Notes: a model not told the origin generated them from the letters alone. 40,810 nucleotides of DNA from UBA1431 sp049324235 (GCA_049324235.1 JBMOLJ010000092.1:1-40810), one strand, 5' to 3'; counted from the stretch's first letter, positions 8,328-15,421 are shown. Numbers and translations are program-made.

Positions 8328-8996
8328 TTACACCATGTCCATCCATTCCTCGCGCATATAAATATGTATGGGGCGCAGCTCTCCCTCGTAAGCGCCGGCC
8401 TTTTCCCTAAAAGCGCTGAGCACTTCGGGCCTGCCCGTGATCCACTTGATGCACAGCCCGCGCTTTTGCGCAATTTCCGCAAGCATTTCCTGCCCTGCAA
8501 TAAGCTCATCCGCGGTGGTCATTGCCGCAAGGTTCGTGTTGTTGATGAGCGCGTTTATTTTGAGCCTGGACTTTCTCTCGATATCGTCCATCATTTTCAG
8601 TACGCGCTCCGGCGTATCCGACAAAGGGCGGCATGCATTGACCACGTACAGCACCTCAAGGCTGTCCGCCGCCTCGTCAAACCTTTCCTTATAGCGGCCC
8701 AGCACCGTTGCCCCCACAGGGTCCCCGCCAACGTCGAACACGCCGTATGTTTCCCTGTCGTCAAACACCGATATGATTTCGGGGGGGAGCGCGCCCTCGC
8801 TGTTAGGCCCGATCACATATACGCCCGCGTCCTCAAGCATCGCGCGGCGGAAGCTCGACTTGAAATAAGGATTGATGATATCCACATCCACCAGCCGCAC
8901 GCGCTTGCCTTCCTCTCGCAATCCGAGGGCCGTATTGATGGCCAGCTCCGTTTTTCCGCTCCCGAAATTACCTGTGAAAACTGTTATCCTTTTCAT
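8328..8996 (-). CDS. P-loop ATP/GTP-binding protein (MinD/CobQ-like NTPase)
   Basis: 222 residues. The N-terminal Walker A is TGNFGSGKTELA (about 8-19), followed by a DVDIINPYFKS segment like the switch region of MinD/ParA-type NTPases and VFDVGGDPVGA (about 89-99) as the Walker B-like strand. NALINNTNL resembles a nucleotide-base recognition strand. No membrane helix or cysteine cluster is visible. It lies upstream of the 2-oxoacid oxidoreductase operon on the same strand, with a promoter between them, so a role in maturing or regulating that enzyme is possible but unproved. The ribosome site is weak. The fold is clear; the function is not. Confidence 0.75.
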   Translation of the reverse strand: MKRITVFTGNFGSGKTELAINTALGLREEGKRVRLVDVDIINPYFKSSFRRAMLEDAGVYVIGPNSEGALPPEIISVFDDRETYGVFDVGGDPVGATVLGRYKERFDEAADSLEVLYVVNACRPLSDTPERVLKMMDDIERKSRLKINALINNTNLAAMTTADELIAGQEMLAEIAQKRGLCIKWITGRPEVLSAFREKAGAYEGELRPIHIYMREEWMDMV

Positions 8997-9012
8997 AAAT
9001 CCGCAACATAAG

Positions 9013-9035
9013 CGCCCTGCGCATAAAGCAGGGCG
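9013..9035 (-). other. Hairpin between cdaR and the P-loop ATPase gene
   Basis: Perfect 8-bp inverted repeat CGCCCTGC / GCAGGGCG with a 7-nt loop. No U-run follows on either strand, so it is more likely a processing, stability or leader hairpin than a plain terminator. It lies 17 nt before the ATPase start. Confidence 0.4.
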
Positions 9036-9061
9036 TAAAAACTCCTTAAACTGTGGTTTGT

Positions 9062-10309
9062 CTATTTTACAGTGACCTTCGCGCTTTCAGGGCTGACCTT
9101 CACCGTTGCGTCCTTCAGGCTGCCTGGCAGCCTGACATTGATTTTTGCGGTGTGCTCTCCTTTTTCAAAACCATCCACGTTTATATACGCGCGCAGATCG
9201 GATGCCCGCAGCGCGTTCACAGCCTTTTTAGGGCCGGTGATATCTACCGAAACATAGGATTGTGCAACCGTTGCCTTTCCGCTCTTGGGGGTGCCGTAAA
9301 TGTGCACGGCAAGATTATCGAAGTGCGCAACGTCTTCTATCTCGCTGATTTCCACCACAACCTGGACTTCCGTCGTCCCGTCTACCAGCACCACGCCGTC
9401 CGGTACCTTTACGGGGAGCTTTTTCACGATATTCTTGCTTGCATTCTGAACGTTGATTTTATCAAGCGTCAGTGAATCAATCGCATCAAGTTTTTCGGCC
9501 GGGCCTGCAATATTCACACTCGTTTTATCCACGGTAACGCTCTTTATTATGTATCCGGGTGCCAGCTTATCCTGTCCCACAAGCATATCCGATAAATCGA
9601 ACTTGACATTCTTATAGGGGTAAACATCCATTTTTACGATGGCCGAAGGCGCTCCGCCGGTGAGCTGCAGGTCTTTGAGCTCATTGTCGTTGGCATCGAA
9701 GAACCTGACCGTCATTTTGTCGTTATAGCTTTCCTTGAGCCCGCCGATATTGATGACGCAGGCTGCTTTCTGCACGCTGTTTATCATGCGCTCAGGGCCG
9801 CTGATTTCCACCACATCCGGGGTTATTTCAGGGACGCTCATCCAGTACCCCGCTGGCAAGGTGCCTTCGAAACGGTACTGCACGGGCACTTCGCGCGAAA
9901 CCTTCTTGTCTACTTCCAGCGTGAGCGTTGAAACGGACATATTTGTCACGCGAATGATACGCGAAGGCTCGGTAACGTCCAGGCGCAGTTCGTACGTTCC
10001 CGGGGTCTGTATGGACGATAAATCGAGCGTGACCTTGAAATCGTCGGGCGTAACCAGGAAATAATCGTTGCGCAACACTTCCGTATCGATACGCAGGTTT
10101 TTGAGCTTGTCCGTCCAGTTCCCGATGATTACCAGCCCGTTCTCGTTCAGGGTCTGCTCGCCGGTAATTGTTACCGACACATTATCGAACGCTTTTTCAC
10201 GGACCGGATTGGTCTCGCTTAAAACGAAAGACCAGATGAGAAACGCAAAAACAAGCGATATAAGTTTGAGCATGAGATTGCTTTTCAGTTTGACTATCGC
10301 TTTATGCAT
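9062..10309 (-). CDS. cdaR: YbbR-domain membrane protein, regulator of the diadenylate cyclase (CdaR)
   Basis: 415 residues: one N-terminal membrane helix (LKLISLVFAFLIWSFVLS, about 15-32), then about four YbbR repeats of roughly 80 residues outside the membrane, seen as recurring VxVEISGPE/VNIAGPAEKL/VDITGPKKAVN-like strand ends. In Firmicutes, CdaR binds and tunes the c-di-AMP synthase CdaA. It lies downstream of cdaA on the same strand, but 233 bp away, separated by inverted repeats, whereas the two genes are usually close. The start is ATG 10309 with GGTGAT 5 nt upstream. The predicted hairpin just before the ribosome site may affect its translation. Confidence 0.88.
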   Translation of the reverse strand: MHKAIVKLKSNLMLKLISLVFAFLIWSFVLSETNPVREKAFDNVSVTITGEQTLNENGLVIIGNWTDKLKNLRIDTEVLRNDYFLVTPDDFKVTLDLSSIQTPGTYELRLDVTEPSRIIRVTNMSVSTLTLEVDKKVSREVPVQYRFEGTLPAGYWMSVPEITPDVVEISGPERMINSVQKAACVINIGGLKESYNDKMTVRFFDANDNELKDLQLTGGAPSAIVKMDVYPYKNVKFDLSDMLVGQDKLAPGYIIKSVTVDKTSVNIAGPAEKLDAIDSLTLDKINVQNASKNIVKKLPVKVPDGVVLVDGTTEVQVVVEISEIEDVAHFDNLAVHIYGTPKSGKATVAQSYVSVDITGPKKAVNALRASDLRAYINVDGFEKGEHTAKINVRLPGSLKDATVKVSPESAKVTVK

Positions 10310-10320
10310 GTTTTATCACC

Positions 10321-10359
10321 ATTTATACAAGGGATAATTGAATTATCCCTTGTATAAAT
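10321..10359. repeat. Perfect 39-bp palindrome upstream of cdaR
   Basis: Two perfect 19-bp arms (10321-10339 and 10341-10359) around a single central base. A further partial copy, GGGATAATTCA, follows at 10360. As RNA it forms a very stable, AU-rich hairpin ending about 11 nt before the cdaR start and touching its GGTGAT ribosome site. It could be a strong protein-binding site, a processing hairpin or a relic of a mobile repeat. Confidence 0.85.
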
Positions 10360-10420
10360 GGGATAATTCATTTCCCCAATTTATTTTTTGCAGGCGCAAA
10401 AAATATGCACTTGCGCTGTT

Positions 10421-10500
10421 GTCATTCTGAAGGGCAAAAGCGGCTGAAGAATCTATAGGATAAACCATTTTTTAAGATTCTTCGCTGCGCTCAGAATGAC
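10421..10500. repeat. Dispersed palindromic element (MITE-like) between cdaA and cdaR
   Basis: 80-bp imperfect inverted repeat with perfect 10-bp ends, GTCATTCTGA and TCAGAATGAC, and inner arms containing GAAGAATCT and AGATTCTTC. The right arm reads GCGCAGCGAAGAATCT on the minus strand, a sequence I recall as a common intergenic repeat in many bacteria. It lies wholly between the cdaA stop and the cdaR leader and looks inserted, but no target duplication is obvious. Confidence 0.7.
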
Positions 10501-10542
10501 AGACAAGAGTACCTCGACAAGTTCAAGAAATCTTCGGTTCTT

Positions 10543-11445
10543 TCAGCCTTCGCCACCTTTGCGCGTATGGAAAATCCTTTTCAGGAAACCTTCCGTTTCC
10601 TTTGAAGACTTTTGCCTCCGCAAAATCTTGCTCCACGGCTTGCTCGCGCCGTCTTCTTTCATAAAAATCTCCTCGAGTATCAGGCGGATTGCGATTGCGT
10701 CAAGGTGAATGCGCAGTTTTCCGTCGCGCGCCACCGAGATATTGCCCGTTTCCTCGGAAACAATAAAGGTCACGCTGTCACTCTGCTCGGATACCCCGAG
10801 CGCCGCGCGGTGGCGTGTACCCAGTGCTTTTGAAATCGTATCGCTGTTGCTCAGCGGCAAAAAACAGCCTGCCGCAACTGCGTTCAGGCCCCTGATGATC
10901 ATCGCTCCGTCGTGCAGCATTGTCCCCGGATAAAACACCGTTTCAATCAATGATGCAGTCACACGCCCGTCCATACGCGTGCCCGTATCTATCAGTTCGC
11001 CGAGCTGCGTCGTCTGTTCGATTACGATGAGCGCGCCGATGCGCTGCTTGGACATGGACAACAGTGCGCGGTGAATCTCGGTGCTCACCGCCGACGCCTC
11101 CGTATCGCTTAATGTATTGGAATCAAAAACCGTTTTTCTGCCGATTTGCTCGAGTGCGCGCCGCAGCTCCGGCTGGAACAATATGATAAGCACCAAAGCG
11201 CCGGCGCTGATGATGTTGGCTAGCAGCCACGATACCGTGGTGAGCTTGAGCATATCGCAGACGCGCGAGGCGATGAGCAGGATGCCCAGCCCTTTCAGGC
11301 CCTGCATCGCACGGGTATTGTTCACCAGCAGCAGCAGGCGGTACAGGAGGTATGCTACAATCAGGATATCGATGATATCCTTGAATGTAAACTGGGTTAT
11401 ACTGTTTTGTATCTGGAGAAGAATATCCTCCAACGGATTCCTCAC
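10543..11445 (-). CDS. cdaA: Diadenylate cyclase (CdaA, c-di-AMP synthase)
   Basis: 300 residues. Three N-terminal membrane helices (about 24-42, 50-66, 71-91) are followed by a DisA_N/DAC domain with both catalytic motifs, LHDGAMIIRG (about 178) and GTRHRAALG (about 208). It joins two ATP into c-di-AMP at the membrane, a second messenger for potassium, osmotic and wall control. The tail (about 265-300) is rich in Lys/Arg. The start overlaps the upstream phosphatase stop (GTGA, 4 bp). GTG 11445 lies almost on the AGGAGG; TTG 11433 is an alternative with better spacing. Coupling to a SpoIIE-type phosphatase is unusual; glmM, a common partner, is 5 kb away. Confidence 0.96.
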   Translation of the reverse strand: MRNPLEDILLQIQNSITQFTFKDIIDILIVAYLLYRLLLLVNNTRAMQGLKGLGILLIASRVCDMLKLTTVSWLLANIISAGALVLIILFQPELRRALEQIGRKTVFDSNTLSDTEASAVSTEIHRALLSMSKQRIGALIVIEQTTQLGELIDTGTRMDGRVTASLIETVFYPGTMLHDGAMIIRGLNAVAAGCFLPLSNSDTISKALGTRHRAALGVSEQSDSVTFIVSEETGNISVARDGKLRIHLDAIAIRLILEEIFMKEDGASKPWSKILRRQKSSKETEGFLKRIFHTRKGGEG

Positions 11446-12530
11446 CCCTCCTGCAAAATACGCTCCGAACAGTAATCATATTCACGCTCTAAAAGCAGGA
11501 TCGCGATGTCGTCCCGCCTGCCTCCGGGGTCTTCCTGTTCGTACACGGTATCCAGCAGCTTTTTTACAATCTCCGCCCCCGGCCCCGCTTCGCAAAGGAA
11601 ACCCTTGACGGTTTCGGGATCCCTCAAAACAGCGCAGCAATCGGGAAGGCCGTCGGTATAGAGCAGCAGCCGCCCGCCGGTCGGCATCTGCACCTTTCTG
11701 TCCTTGTAGCCGGGGCGCGTGAACCATCTGCAGATGGGCACGCTGGGCAGGGAGAGTTCGCGCACGAATGTCCCGTCGTAGAGCAGGGGCGAACAGTTGT
11801 GCCCCGCGTTCGCATAGGTTATAGTGCTGTCGTTCGTATTGAGTACGCCGAAAAACATGGTGATATATATATCGTCTTCCAGCCCCAGCTCATTAAACAT
11901 ATCGTAGATATAGGACAAGATCCTGGAAGGCGAATAGTCTTCGTTCTTGAGATAAGCGCGCGCCGCCTGCTTTAAAAACACGGTCAGCATCGCCGCCATG
12001 ATCCCGTGCCCTGAAACGTCCGCAATATAAAAGGCGCAGTATCCACGCCCCATGTCAAAGACATCGTATAAATCCCCGCCCACTTTTTCACAGGGTTCAA
12101 ACCCGAAATGGAAGGTAAAAGGGAACGTATCCGGCAGCTTCGCCGGAAGCAGGGCGCGCTGTATGCGCAGCGCAAGCTCCATCTGCTCTTCCATTTTTTC
12201 ATTCTTTTTCATTAACTCCGATTGCATCTGGCGCTGCTCGGTCACGTCGCGGTATGTCTCCAGCACCGCGAAGGCGCTGCCCGACGCATCCGTTATTTTG
12301 GTGGCCATCATTTCGTAGATGCGCTCACCCACGCAAAATTCTTTCATATCCCCTATGATGCGGGCAGGTTCGCTAAAGGCCGAGGGTTCGTATGTCTTGC
12401 CGCCGAAGGCATCGACCATGCTTTGGTTGGCGAATAAAACCATACCGTCAGAGTCCACCAGCCGTACCATCTCTTTCATGGCTTTGGCAATATTTTCCAG
12501 ATTCTTAAAATCAATATCCGTTTCTTTCAT
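11442..12530 (-). CDS. PAS domain + SpoIIE/RsbU-type PP2C serine phosphatase
   Basis: 362 residues. An N-terminal PAS-like sensor (about 15-100, with VRLVDSDGMVLFANQSMVDAF) is followed by a helical linker rich in Met/Glu/Lys (about 105-130) that is likely a coiled coil, then a SpoIIE/RsbU PP2C domain. Metal-binding motifs are GGDLYDVF, IADVSGHGIMAA, LLYTDGLPD and GRRDDIAILLL. It should dephosphorylate a phosphoserine partner such as an anti-sigma-factor antagonist. No partner gene is in the window. The start ATG 12530 has AAAGGA 8 nt before it. Its first codon overlaps the stop of a short upstream ORF, and its own stop overlaps cdaA, so a PAS signal could be tied to c-di-AMP synthesis by co-expression. 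Confidence 0.88.
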   Translation of the reverse strand: MKETDIDFKNLENIAKAMKEMVRLVDSDGMVLFANQSMVDAFGGKTYEPSAFSEPARIIGDMKEFCVGERIYEMMATKITDASGSAFAVLETYRDVTEQRQMQSELMKKNEKMEEQMELALRIQRALLPAKLPDTFPFTFHFGFEPCEKVGGDLYDVFDMGRGYCAFYIADVSGHGIMAAMLTVFLKQAARAYLKNEDYSPSRILSYIYDMFNELGLEDDIYITMFFGVLNTNDSTITYANAGHNCSPLLYDGTFVRELSLPSVPICRWFTRPGYKDRKVQMPTGGRLLLYTDGLPDCCAVLRDPETVKGFLCEAGPGAEIVKKLLDTVYEQEDPGGRRDDIAILLLEREYDYCSERILQEG

Positions 12531-12622
12531 GGCTGCAGTCCTTTGCTCATAGGATATGCATTCAAGCAATTACAGGCTTGTACTCCGATTTTTAAAAAAT
12601 GCTGGTGCAAAGACCAAAGCAT
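12527..12622 (-). CDS. Possible 31-codon leader ORF overlapping the phosphatase start
   Basis: Open frame from ATG 12622 to TGA 12527, beginning MLWSLHQHFL and containing three His/Gln-type codons early. The stop overlaps the phosphatase start as ATGA, the usual sign of translational coupling. An AAGGTG lies about 10 nt before the ATG. The ATG sits in the loop of the terminator-like hairpin, so a translating ribosome would open the hairpin. No homolog is recognised, and it may be chance; 31 codons without a stop is not rare. Confidence 0.3.
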   Translation of the reverse strand: MLWSLHQHFLKIGVQACNCLNAYPMSKGLQP

Positions 12623-12633
12623 CTTTCACCAGC
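12593..12633 (-). terminator. Terminator or attenuator hairpin in the phosphatase-cdaA leader
   Basis: Minus strand stem GCTGGTG / CACCAGC, extended inside by AAAG / CTTT with one bulged G, followed by six U. It has full intrinsic terminator form. It starts only a few bases downstream of the predicted start site of the promoter at 12645-12674, so it would end that transcript after about 45 nt, or act as an attenuator for the operon. It could also end transcripts coming from the gene at 12710-13057. Confidence 0.75.
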
Positions 12634-12644
12634 ACCTTGTTTTT

Positions 12645-12674
12645 ATTATACATGCCACTTTACGGCATGGTCAA
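12645..12674 (-). promoter_or_regulatory. Promoter with internal palindromic operator, upstream of the phosphatase-cdaA operon
   Basis: Minus strand -35 TTGACC (12669-12674), 18-nt spacer, perfect -10 TATAAT (12645-12650). The spacer is almost filled by an inverted repeat CATGCC-7-GGCATG (12651-12669), the classic place for a repressor or a MerR-type activator. Transcription would start near 12638. Confidence 0.7.
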
Positions 12675-12709
12675 CATTGTTATAGTTTTGCCGCATATTT
12701 TTTACCGTT

Positions 12710-13057
12710 TTATTCCTGTTCATCAAAGCCTTCGAGCCGCCTTAAAAGCGCTTCGTTGATTAGCGATTCGACCACGCGGTTCTGCTCGCGTACGATCTCA
12801 ACATCCAGATTCCCGTCATACTCAAGCGCTTTTTGTGCAATCTCATTGAGCTTCTTGCGCTCATTGGCGATGCTCTCCATCAGCGCCGCATTATCCATTT
12901 CCTTTATTGACCGGTCAATCTGCGCCATAGTCAGCCCGCTTTGGTATGTTTTGTCGATCCCTGTCTGTTCGTCACCCTTTGCCGAAGCGTTATTGTTCTT
13001 AATCCGTTTCTGGGTTTTTGCGTCTTTTTCGTGGAAACCGTGATTTTTTTCGCTCAT
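12710..13057 (-). CDS. Small helical protein, remotely Spo0E-like
   Basis: 115 residues, highly charged. The first ~45 residues are polar and probably disordered. Then come two predicted helices: IANERKKLNEIAQKA, a short DGN turn, and VEIVREQNRVVESLINEAL. This helical hairpin resembles Spo0E-family aspartyl-phosphate phosphatases, which act on Spo0A-P, but the family SQxxD signature reads EQNRV here and lacks the key Asp, so the match is weak and it may only share the fold. The start ATG 13057 has GAGGTG upstream. It has its own good promoter and is followed by a hairpin terminator. Confidence 0.5.
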   Translation of the reverse strand: MSEKNHGFHEKDAKTQKRIKNNNASAKGDEQTGIDKTYQSGLTMAQIDRSIKEMDNAALMESIANERKKLNEIAQKALEYDGNLDVEIVREQNRVVESLINEALLRRLEGFDEQE

Positions 13058-13113
13058 AACCACACCTCAAAACAAATATTACCCCACGGATCGGTTATAA
13101 ATAACGTATATAA

Positions 13114-13142
13114 ATTGTACTAAAGAATACGCCAAATTTCAA
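13114..13142 (-). promoter_or_regulatory. Promoter of the small helical protein gene
   Basis: Minus strand TTGAAA (13137-13142), 17-nt spacer, TACAAT (13114-13119), each 5 of 6 to consensus, in AT-rich DNA about 57 bp before the start codon. Confidence 0.65.
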
Positions 13143-13172
13143 CAATTTCCGCATTTATCGCGCCTGTTTCAC

Positions 13173-13388
13173 CTAAAGCTCCTCAAAACCGGATTGTATG
13201 CGCGCTGACAGGATTTTCCCCAGAGCAAAGGCGCGCCGGTTCTTCCGCAAATGGCAGTAGGCGACGATGCGGTCCCCGTCGATCGCCAGCACATCCACCG
13301 TGCGCTCCGTCAGCGCTTTTCCTGAATCATAGATGATCCGCACCGGCTGCCTGCTTTCAAAAGCGAGCGTCAGTGTCTTTAAAACCAT
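13173..13388 (-). CDS. Stand-alone mini WYL-like domain protein
   Basis: 71 residues, consisting almost only of a small beta-rich domain: AFESRQPVRIIYDSG, then VDVLAIDGDRIVAYCHLRKNR, and RAFALGKILSARI at the end. This matches the strand order of WYL domains (VxIxY..., AxCxxRxxxRxF...I), ligand-sensing modules usually fused to a DNA-binding HTH. No HTH is present here. The start ATG 13388 follows AGAGGAGAGG by 5 nt; an upstream ATG at 13409 has no ribosome site. It lies 43 bp after the sortase gene and may be co-transcribed with it. The partner or ligand is unknown. Confidence 0.6.
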   Translation of the reverse strand: MVLKTLTLAFESRQPVRIIYDSGKALTERTVDVLAIDGDRIVAYCHLRKNRRAFALGKILSARIQSGFEEL

Positions 13389-13431
13389 TCCGTCCTCTCC
13401 TCTGTGCATGTAATGCGGAAAAAGCCATAGG

Positions 13432-14142
13432 CTATGAGATGTTTCCCTCGCCCACCATGCGCGCGCGTACCACCAGCCGTTTCGCGTTGGATACGCCGCC
13501 CTGCGCCTGGCAGGTCGTCATCGTTACCGCGGCATAGGACAGCGGCTTGACCACGCTCCAGTCGTTTTTATTCACCACTTTGACAAATTCTACGGCGTAC
13601 TTGTAGCTTTTGTCCTCGTGATACAGATAGATTTCGTCCCCTTTCTTCAGTTTATCCAGGTTTCTGAAAAAGTCGGAAGGCCCCGTCCTGTGCGCCGCCA
13701 CGCAAAGATTGCCTTTCGTTCCGGGCGGCGCCGTTTTCGGGTACATTCCGGCGCCGTAGCGCATGTACGTATACATCTGGGAAATATACTCCGTGTGATA
13801 TATGCCTACGCGCAGCTCGATTGCCGGAATCTCGATCACAGCATCCGGCGTAGGGACATTGAGTACGATCGCCCCGTCCGTCTGGTCGTCCGGCATGTCC
13901 TCCCAGTCATATTCGAGCGACCCGTCCGGCAGCGGAAGGTACCTGCCGTCCGTCAAAAAATACGAATCAGGAAGCTTCTTGCCGTTTAAATACTGGTTTA
14001 CGGCCGCGTTCTGGGCATATATGGCATAAAGCTTCATCCCTCCCGCATATCCCAAAAACCCCAGACCAATAATGAGCAGCGCCAAACCGGCAATAAACTT
14101 TGGGTCTTTACGCTTGGGCCGTTTCTTCTTTTCGTTTTCCAT
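13432..14142 (-). CDS. Sortase family transpeptidase
   Basis: 236 residues: a basic N-terminus, one membrane helix (about 16-35), then a sortase domain. The catalytic residues are visible: His151 (VAAHRTG), Cys211 (VTMTTCQ) and Arg222 or Arg226 (KRLVVRAR). It would anchor or polymerise surface proteins carrying a C-terminal sorting signal. The TTCQ context differs from the usual TLxTC of classes A and D, so the class is unclear. No LPxTG-type substrate is visible in the window; the neighbouring lipoprotein lacks one. The start ATG 14142 has AGAGG. It lies 116 bp after the lipoprotein gene, with a hairpin between. Confidence 0.88.
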   Translation of the reverse strand: MENEKKKRPKRKDPKFIAGLALLIIGLGFLGYAGGMKLYAIYAQNAAVNQYLNGKKLPDSYFLTDGRYLPLPDGSLEYDWEDMPDDQTDGAIVLNVPTPDAVIEIPAIELRVGIYHTEYISQMYTYMRYGAGMYPKTAPPGTKGNLCVAAHRTGPSDFFRNLDKLKKGDEIYLYHEDKSYKYAVEFVKVVNKNDWSVVKPLSYAAVTMTTCQAQGGVSNAKRLVVRARMVGEGNIS

Positions 14143-14190
14143 TCTGAACCTCTTGTACTTTAATTTACGGCAATCCGTATCATGAGCATA

Positions 14191-14226
14191 ATGGCCCCCT
14201 GCCGGCTAGCTGCCGAAGGAGGCCAT
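14191..14226 (-). terminator. Hairpin after the lipoprotein gene
   Basis: Imperfect ~15-bp stem: ATGGCC / GGCCAT ends, inner CCT / AGG and CGGC / GCCG. It lies 32 nt after the lipoprotein stop. No U-run follows, so it may be a weak terminator or a stability element before the sortase gene. Confidence 0.4.
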
Positions 14227-14258
14227 CATATTCTTCTGGTCCGTGCCGCTGTATCTTT

Positions 14259-15116
14259 TTACTTAAACTTATCCACGGTTTCGCGGATATGGCGTTCTAT
14301 GTCGCTGTCGGCCGCGGGCTTCTCCGGCTCGGGCGCGGGCTCAGGTTCGGGCGCGGGTTCAGGCTCCGGCGCGGGCGCGGGCGCTGCCTGCGGCTGCACA
14401 GGCTCCTGGGGCGGCTGGTACTGCTGCACATACTGCTCGGGGCCCATTGCAGCTCTCTTTTTCCTGCCGCTCATCACGATAATCAGCACAATAATGGCAA
14501 TGACGATGATGCCGCCGATGATGCCGCCGATCAGCAGCCAGTTCGCGGAGCCTCCGCCGGTCAGCGTTGCTTCTGCCTGGATATTCTGGGTCTTTAAAAG
14601 ATCCCATTTGAGCGTGTTGCCGTTTACCTGGGTAGCGTTATGGCTCGTCGGAGCATTCGGAAGAGTCAGCTCGAACGACATTTCGAAATTTCCCATATTT
14701 TGAAGAGCGGATGCATCCTGCCCACGGGACTGCAGGCCGGAATTAACGTCCATCGTCCCGTTGACCTTGATGGTTTTGGGTTCCGTATCGCTCACGTCGA
14801 TCGTAATGCCCTCAATCGTTGCTTGTTCAATGTTTGTAAAATCTTTGGTAGCGATGATGCCAACATATTTATCGTCCTGATAATCGGCAATCGTATAGTC
14901 TTTGGTCATATCGCCGGATTGGGAACTGAGCGTATCCTTTATGCTTGCACCCTGTTGTTCGAGCATTGACTGGTAATTTTTATCAATGGCAACAATCAGC
15001 TTGACTGAGCCCGAACCGTCGGGGTTTACGGTTACGCTCGTATTCGACTTAATACAACCTGCAAGAATGAACATCATCAACACAACCAATATCGCGAGAA
15101 CCCTCTTTTTTATCAA
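14259..15116 (-). CDS. Lipoprotein with LppM-like domain, C-terminal membrane helix and Pro/Glu-rich tail
   Basis: 285 residues. The lipobox ILAGC puts the lipidated cysteine at 21. An LppM/DUF3153-like domain starts with VTVNPDGSGSVKLIVAIDK and runs to about 190. A membrane helix follows (about 193-217, rich in Gly/Ile), then basic residues (SGRKKR), a Gln/Pro stretch and a repeat of alternating Pro/Ala/Glu (about 245-268), and a charged C-terminal helix. The topology is odd: lipid anchor plus a second membrane pass puts the tail inside the cell. Start: TTG 15116, 9 nt from AGGAG; another TTG at 15125 abuts the ribosome site. The role is unknown. It is upstream of the sortase on the same strand. 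Confidence 0.75.
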   Translation of the reverse strand: MIKKRVLAILVVLMMFILAGCIKSNTSVTVNPDGSGSVKLIVAIDKNYQSMLEQQGASIKDTLSSQSGDMTKDYTIADYQDDKYVGIIATKDFTNIEQATIEGITIDVSDTEPKTIKVNGTMDVNSGLQSRGQDASALQNMGNFEMSFELTLPNAPTSHNATQVNGNTLKWDLLKTQNIQAEATLTGGGSANWLLIGGIIGGIIVIAIIVLIIVMSGRKKRAAMGPEQYVQQYQPPQEPVQPQAAPAPAPEPEPAPEPEPAPEPEKPAADSDIERHIRETVDKFK

Positions 15117-15371
15117 TGTAAACAACTCCTCATAATGAATTTGCCTATAAGCAAAGCCGTCCTTTAATTCAACAGTATTAAGCGCATAAAATCAAAATTC
15201 CTGCTAAAATATAGAAAATTATAAAAAATTTTTTCGCAATATGCCACCTGGTCATTTTTTTGTGAAATACCGCCCGATACTGCTGGCTTTCATATAATTT
15301 AACAAAAATATAAAAAAGTATTCCATGCAATGGTCTTTATTCCTGTCCATAATAACCCATAGAAGTACCAC
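15117..15371. other. AT-rich intergenic stretch between divergent genes
   Basis: Space between the lipoprotein (minus) and malic enzyme (plus) genes. It is very AT-rich with long A and T runs (15220-15320). A minus-strand promoter for the lipoprotein must lie here, but I cannot pick one with good spacing. No gene is seen. Confidence 0.5.
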
Positions 15372-15421
15372 CAGGTAGTTTGTGCTTTACAGCACAGGTA
15401 GTTTGTGCTTTACAGCACAGG
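15372..15421 (+). repeat. Two tandem 23-bp repeats, each with a 16-bp palindrome
   Basis: Identical copies at 15372-15394 and 15395-15417, followed by a 4-base start of a third. Each contains TGTGCTTTACAGCACA (15381-15396 and 15404-15419), a perfect 6-bp inverted repeat around TTAC. The second copy overlaps the predicted -35 of the malic enzyme promoter. They look like tandem operators. Confidence 0.85.

Noticed and set aside
12710..13057. Firm call as a Spo0E phosphatase
   Set aside because: The SQxxD signature is not kept (EQNRV), so only a remote fold resemblance is claimed.
15372..15421. Start of a CRISPR array
   Set aside because: The two 23-bp units are directly adjacent with no spacers and lie over a promoter.
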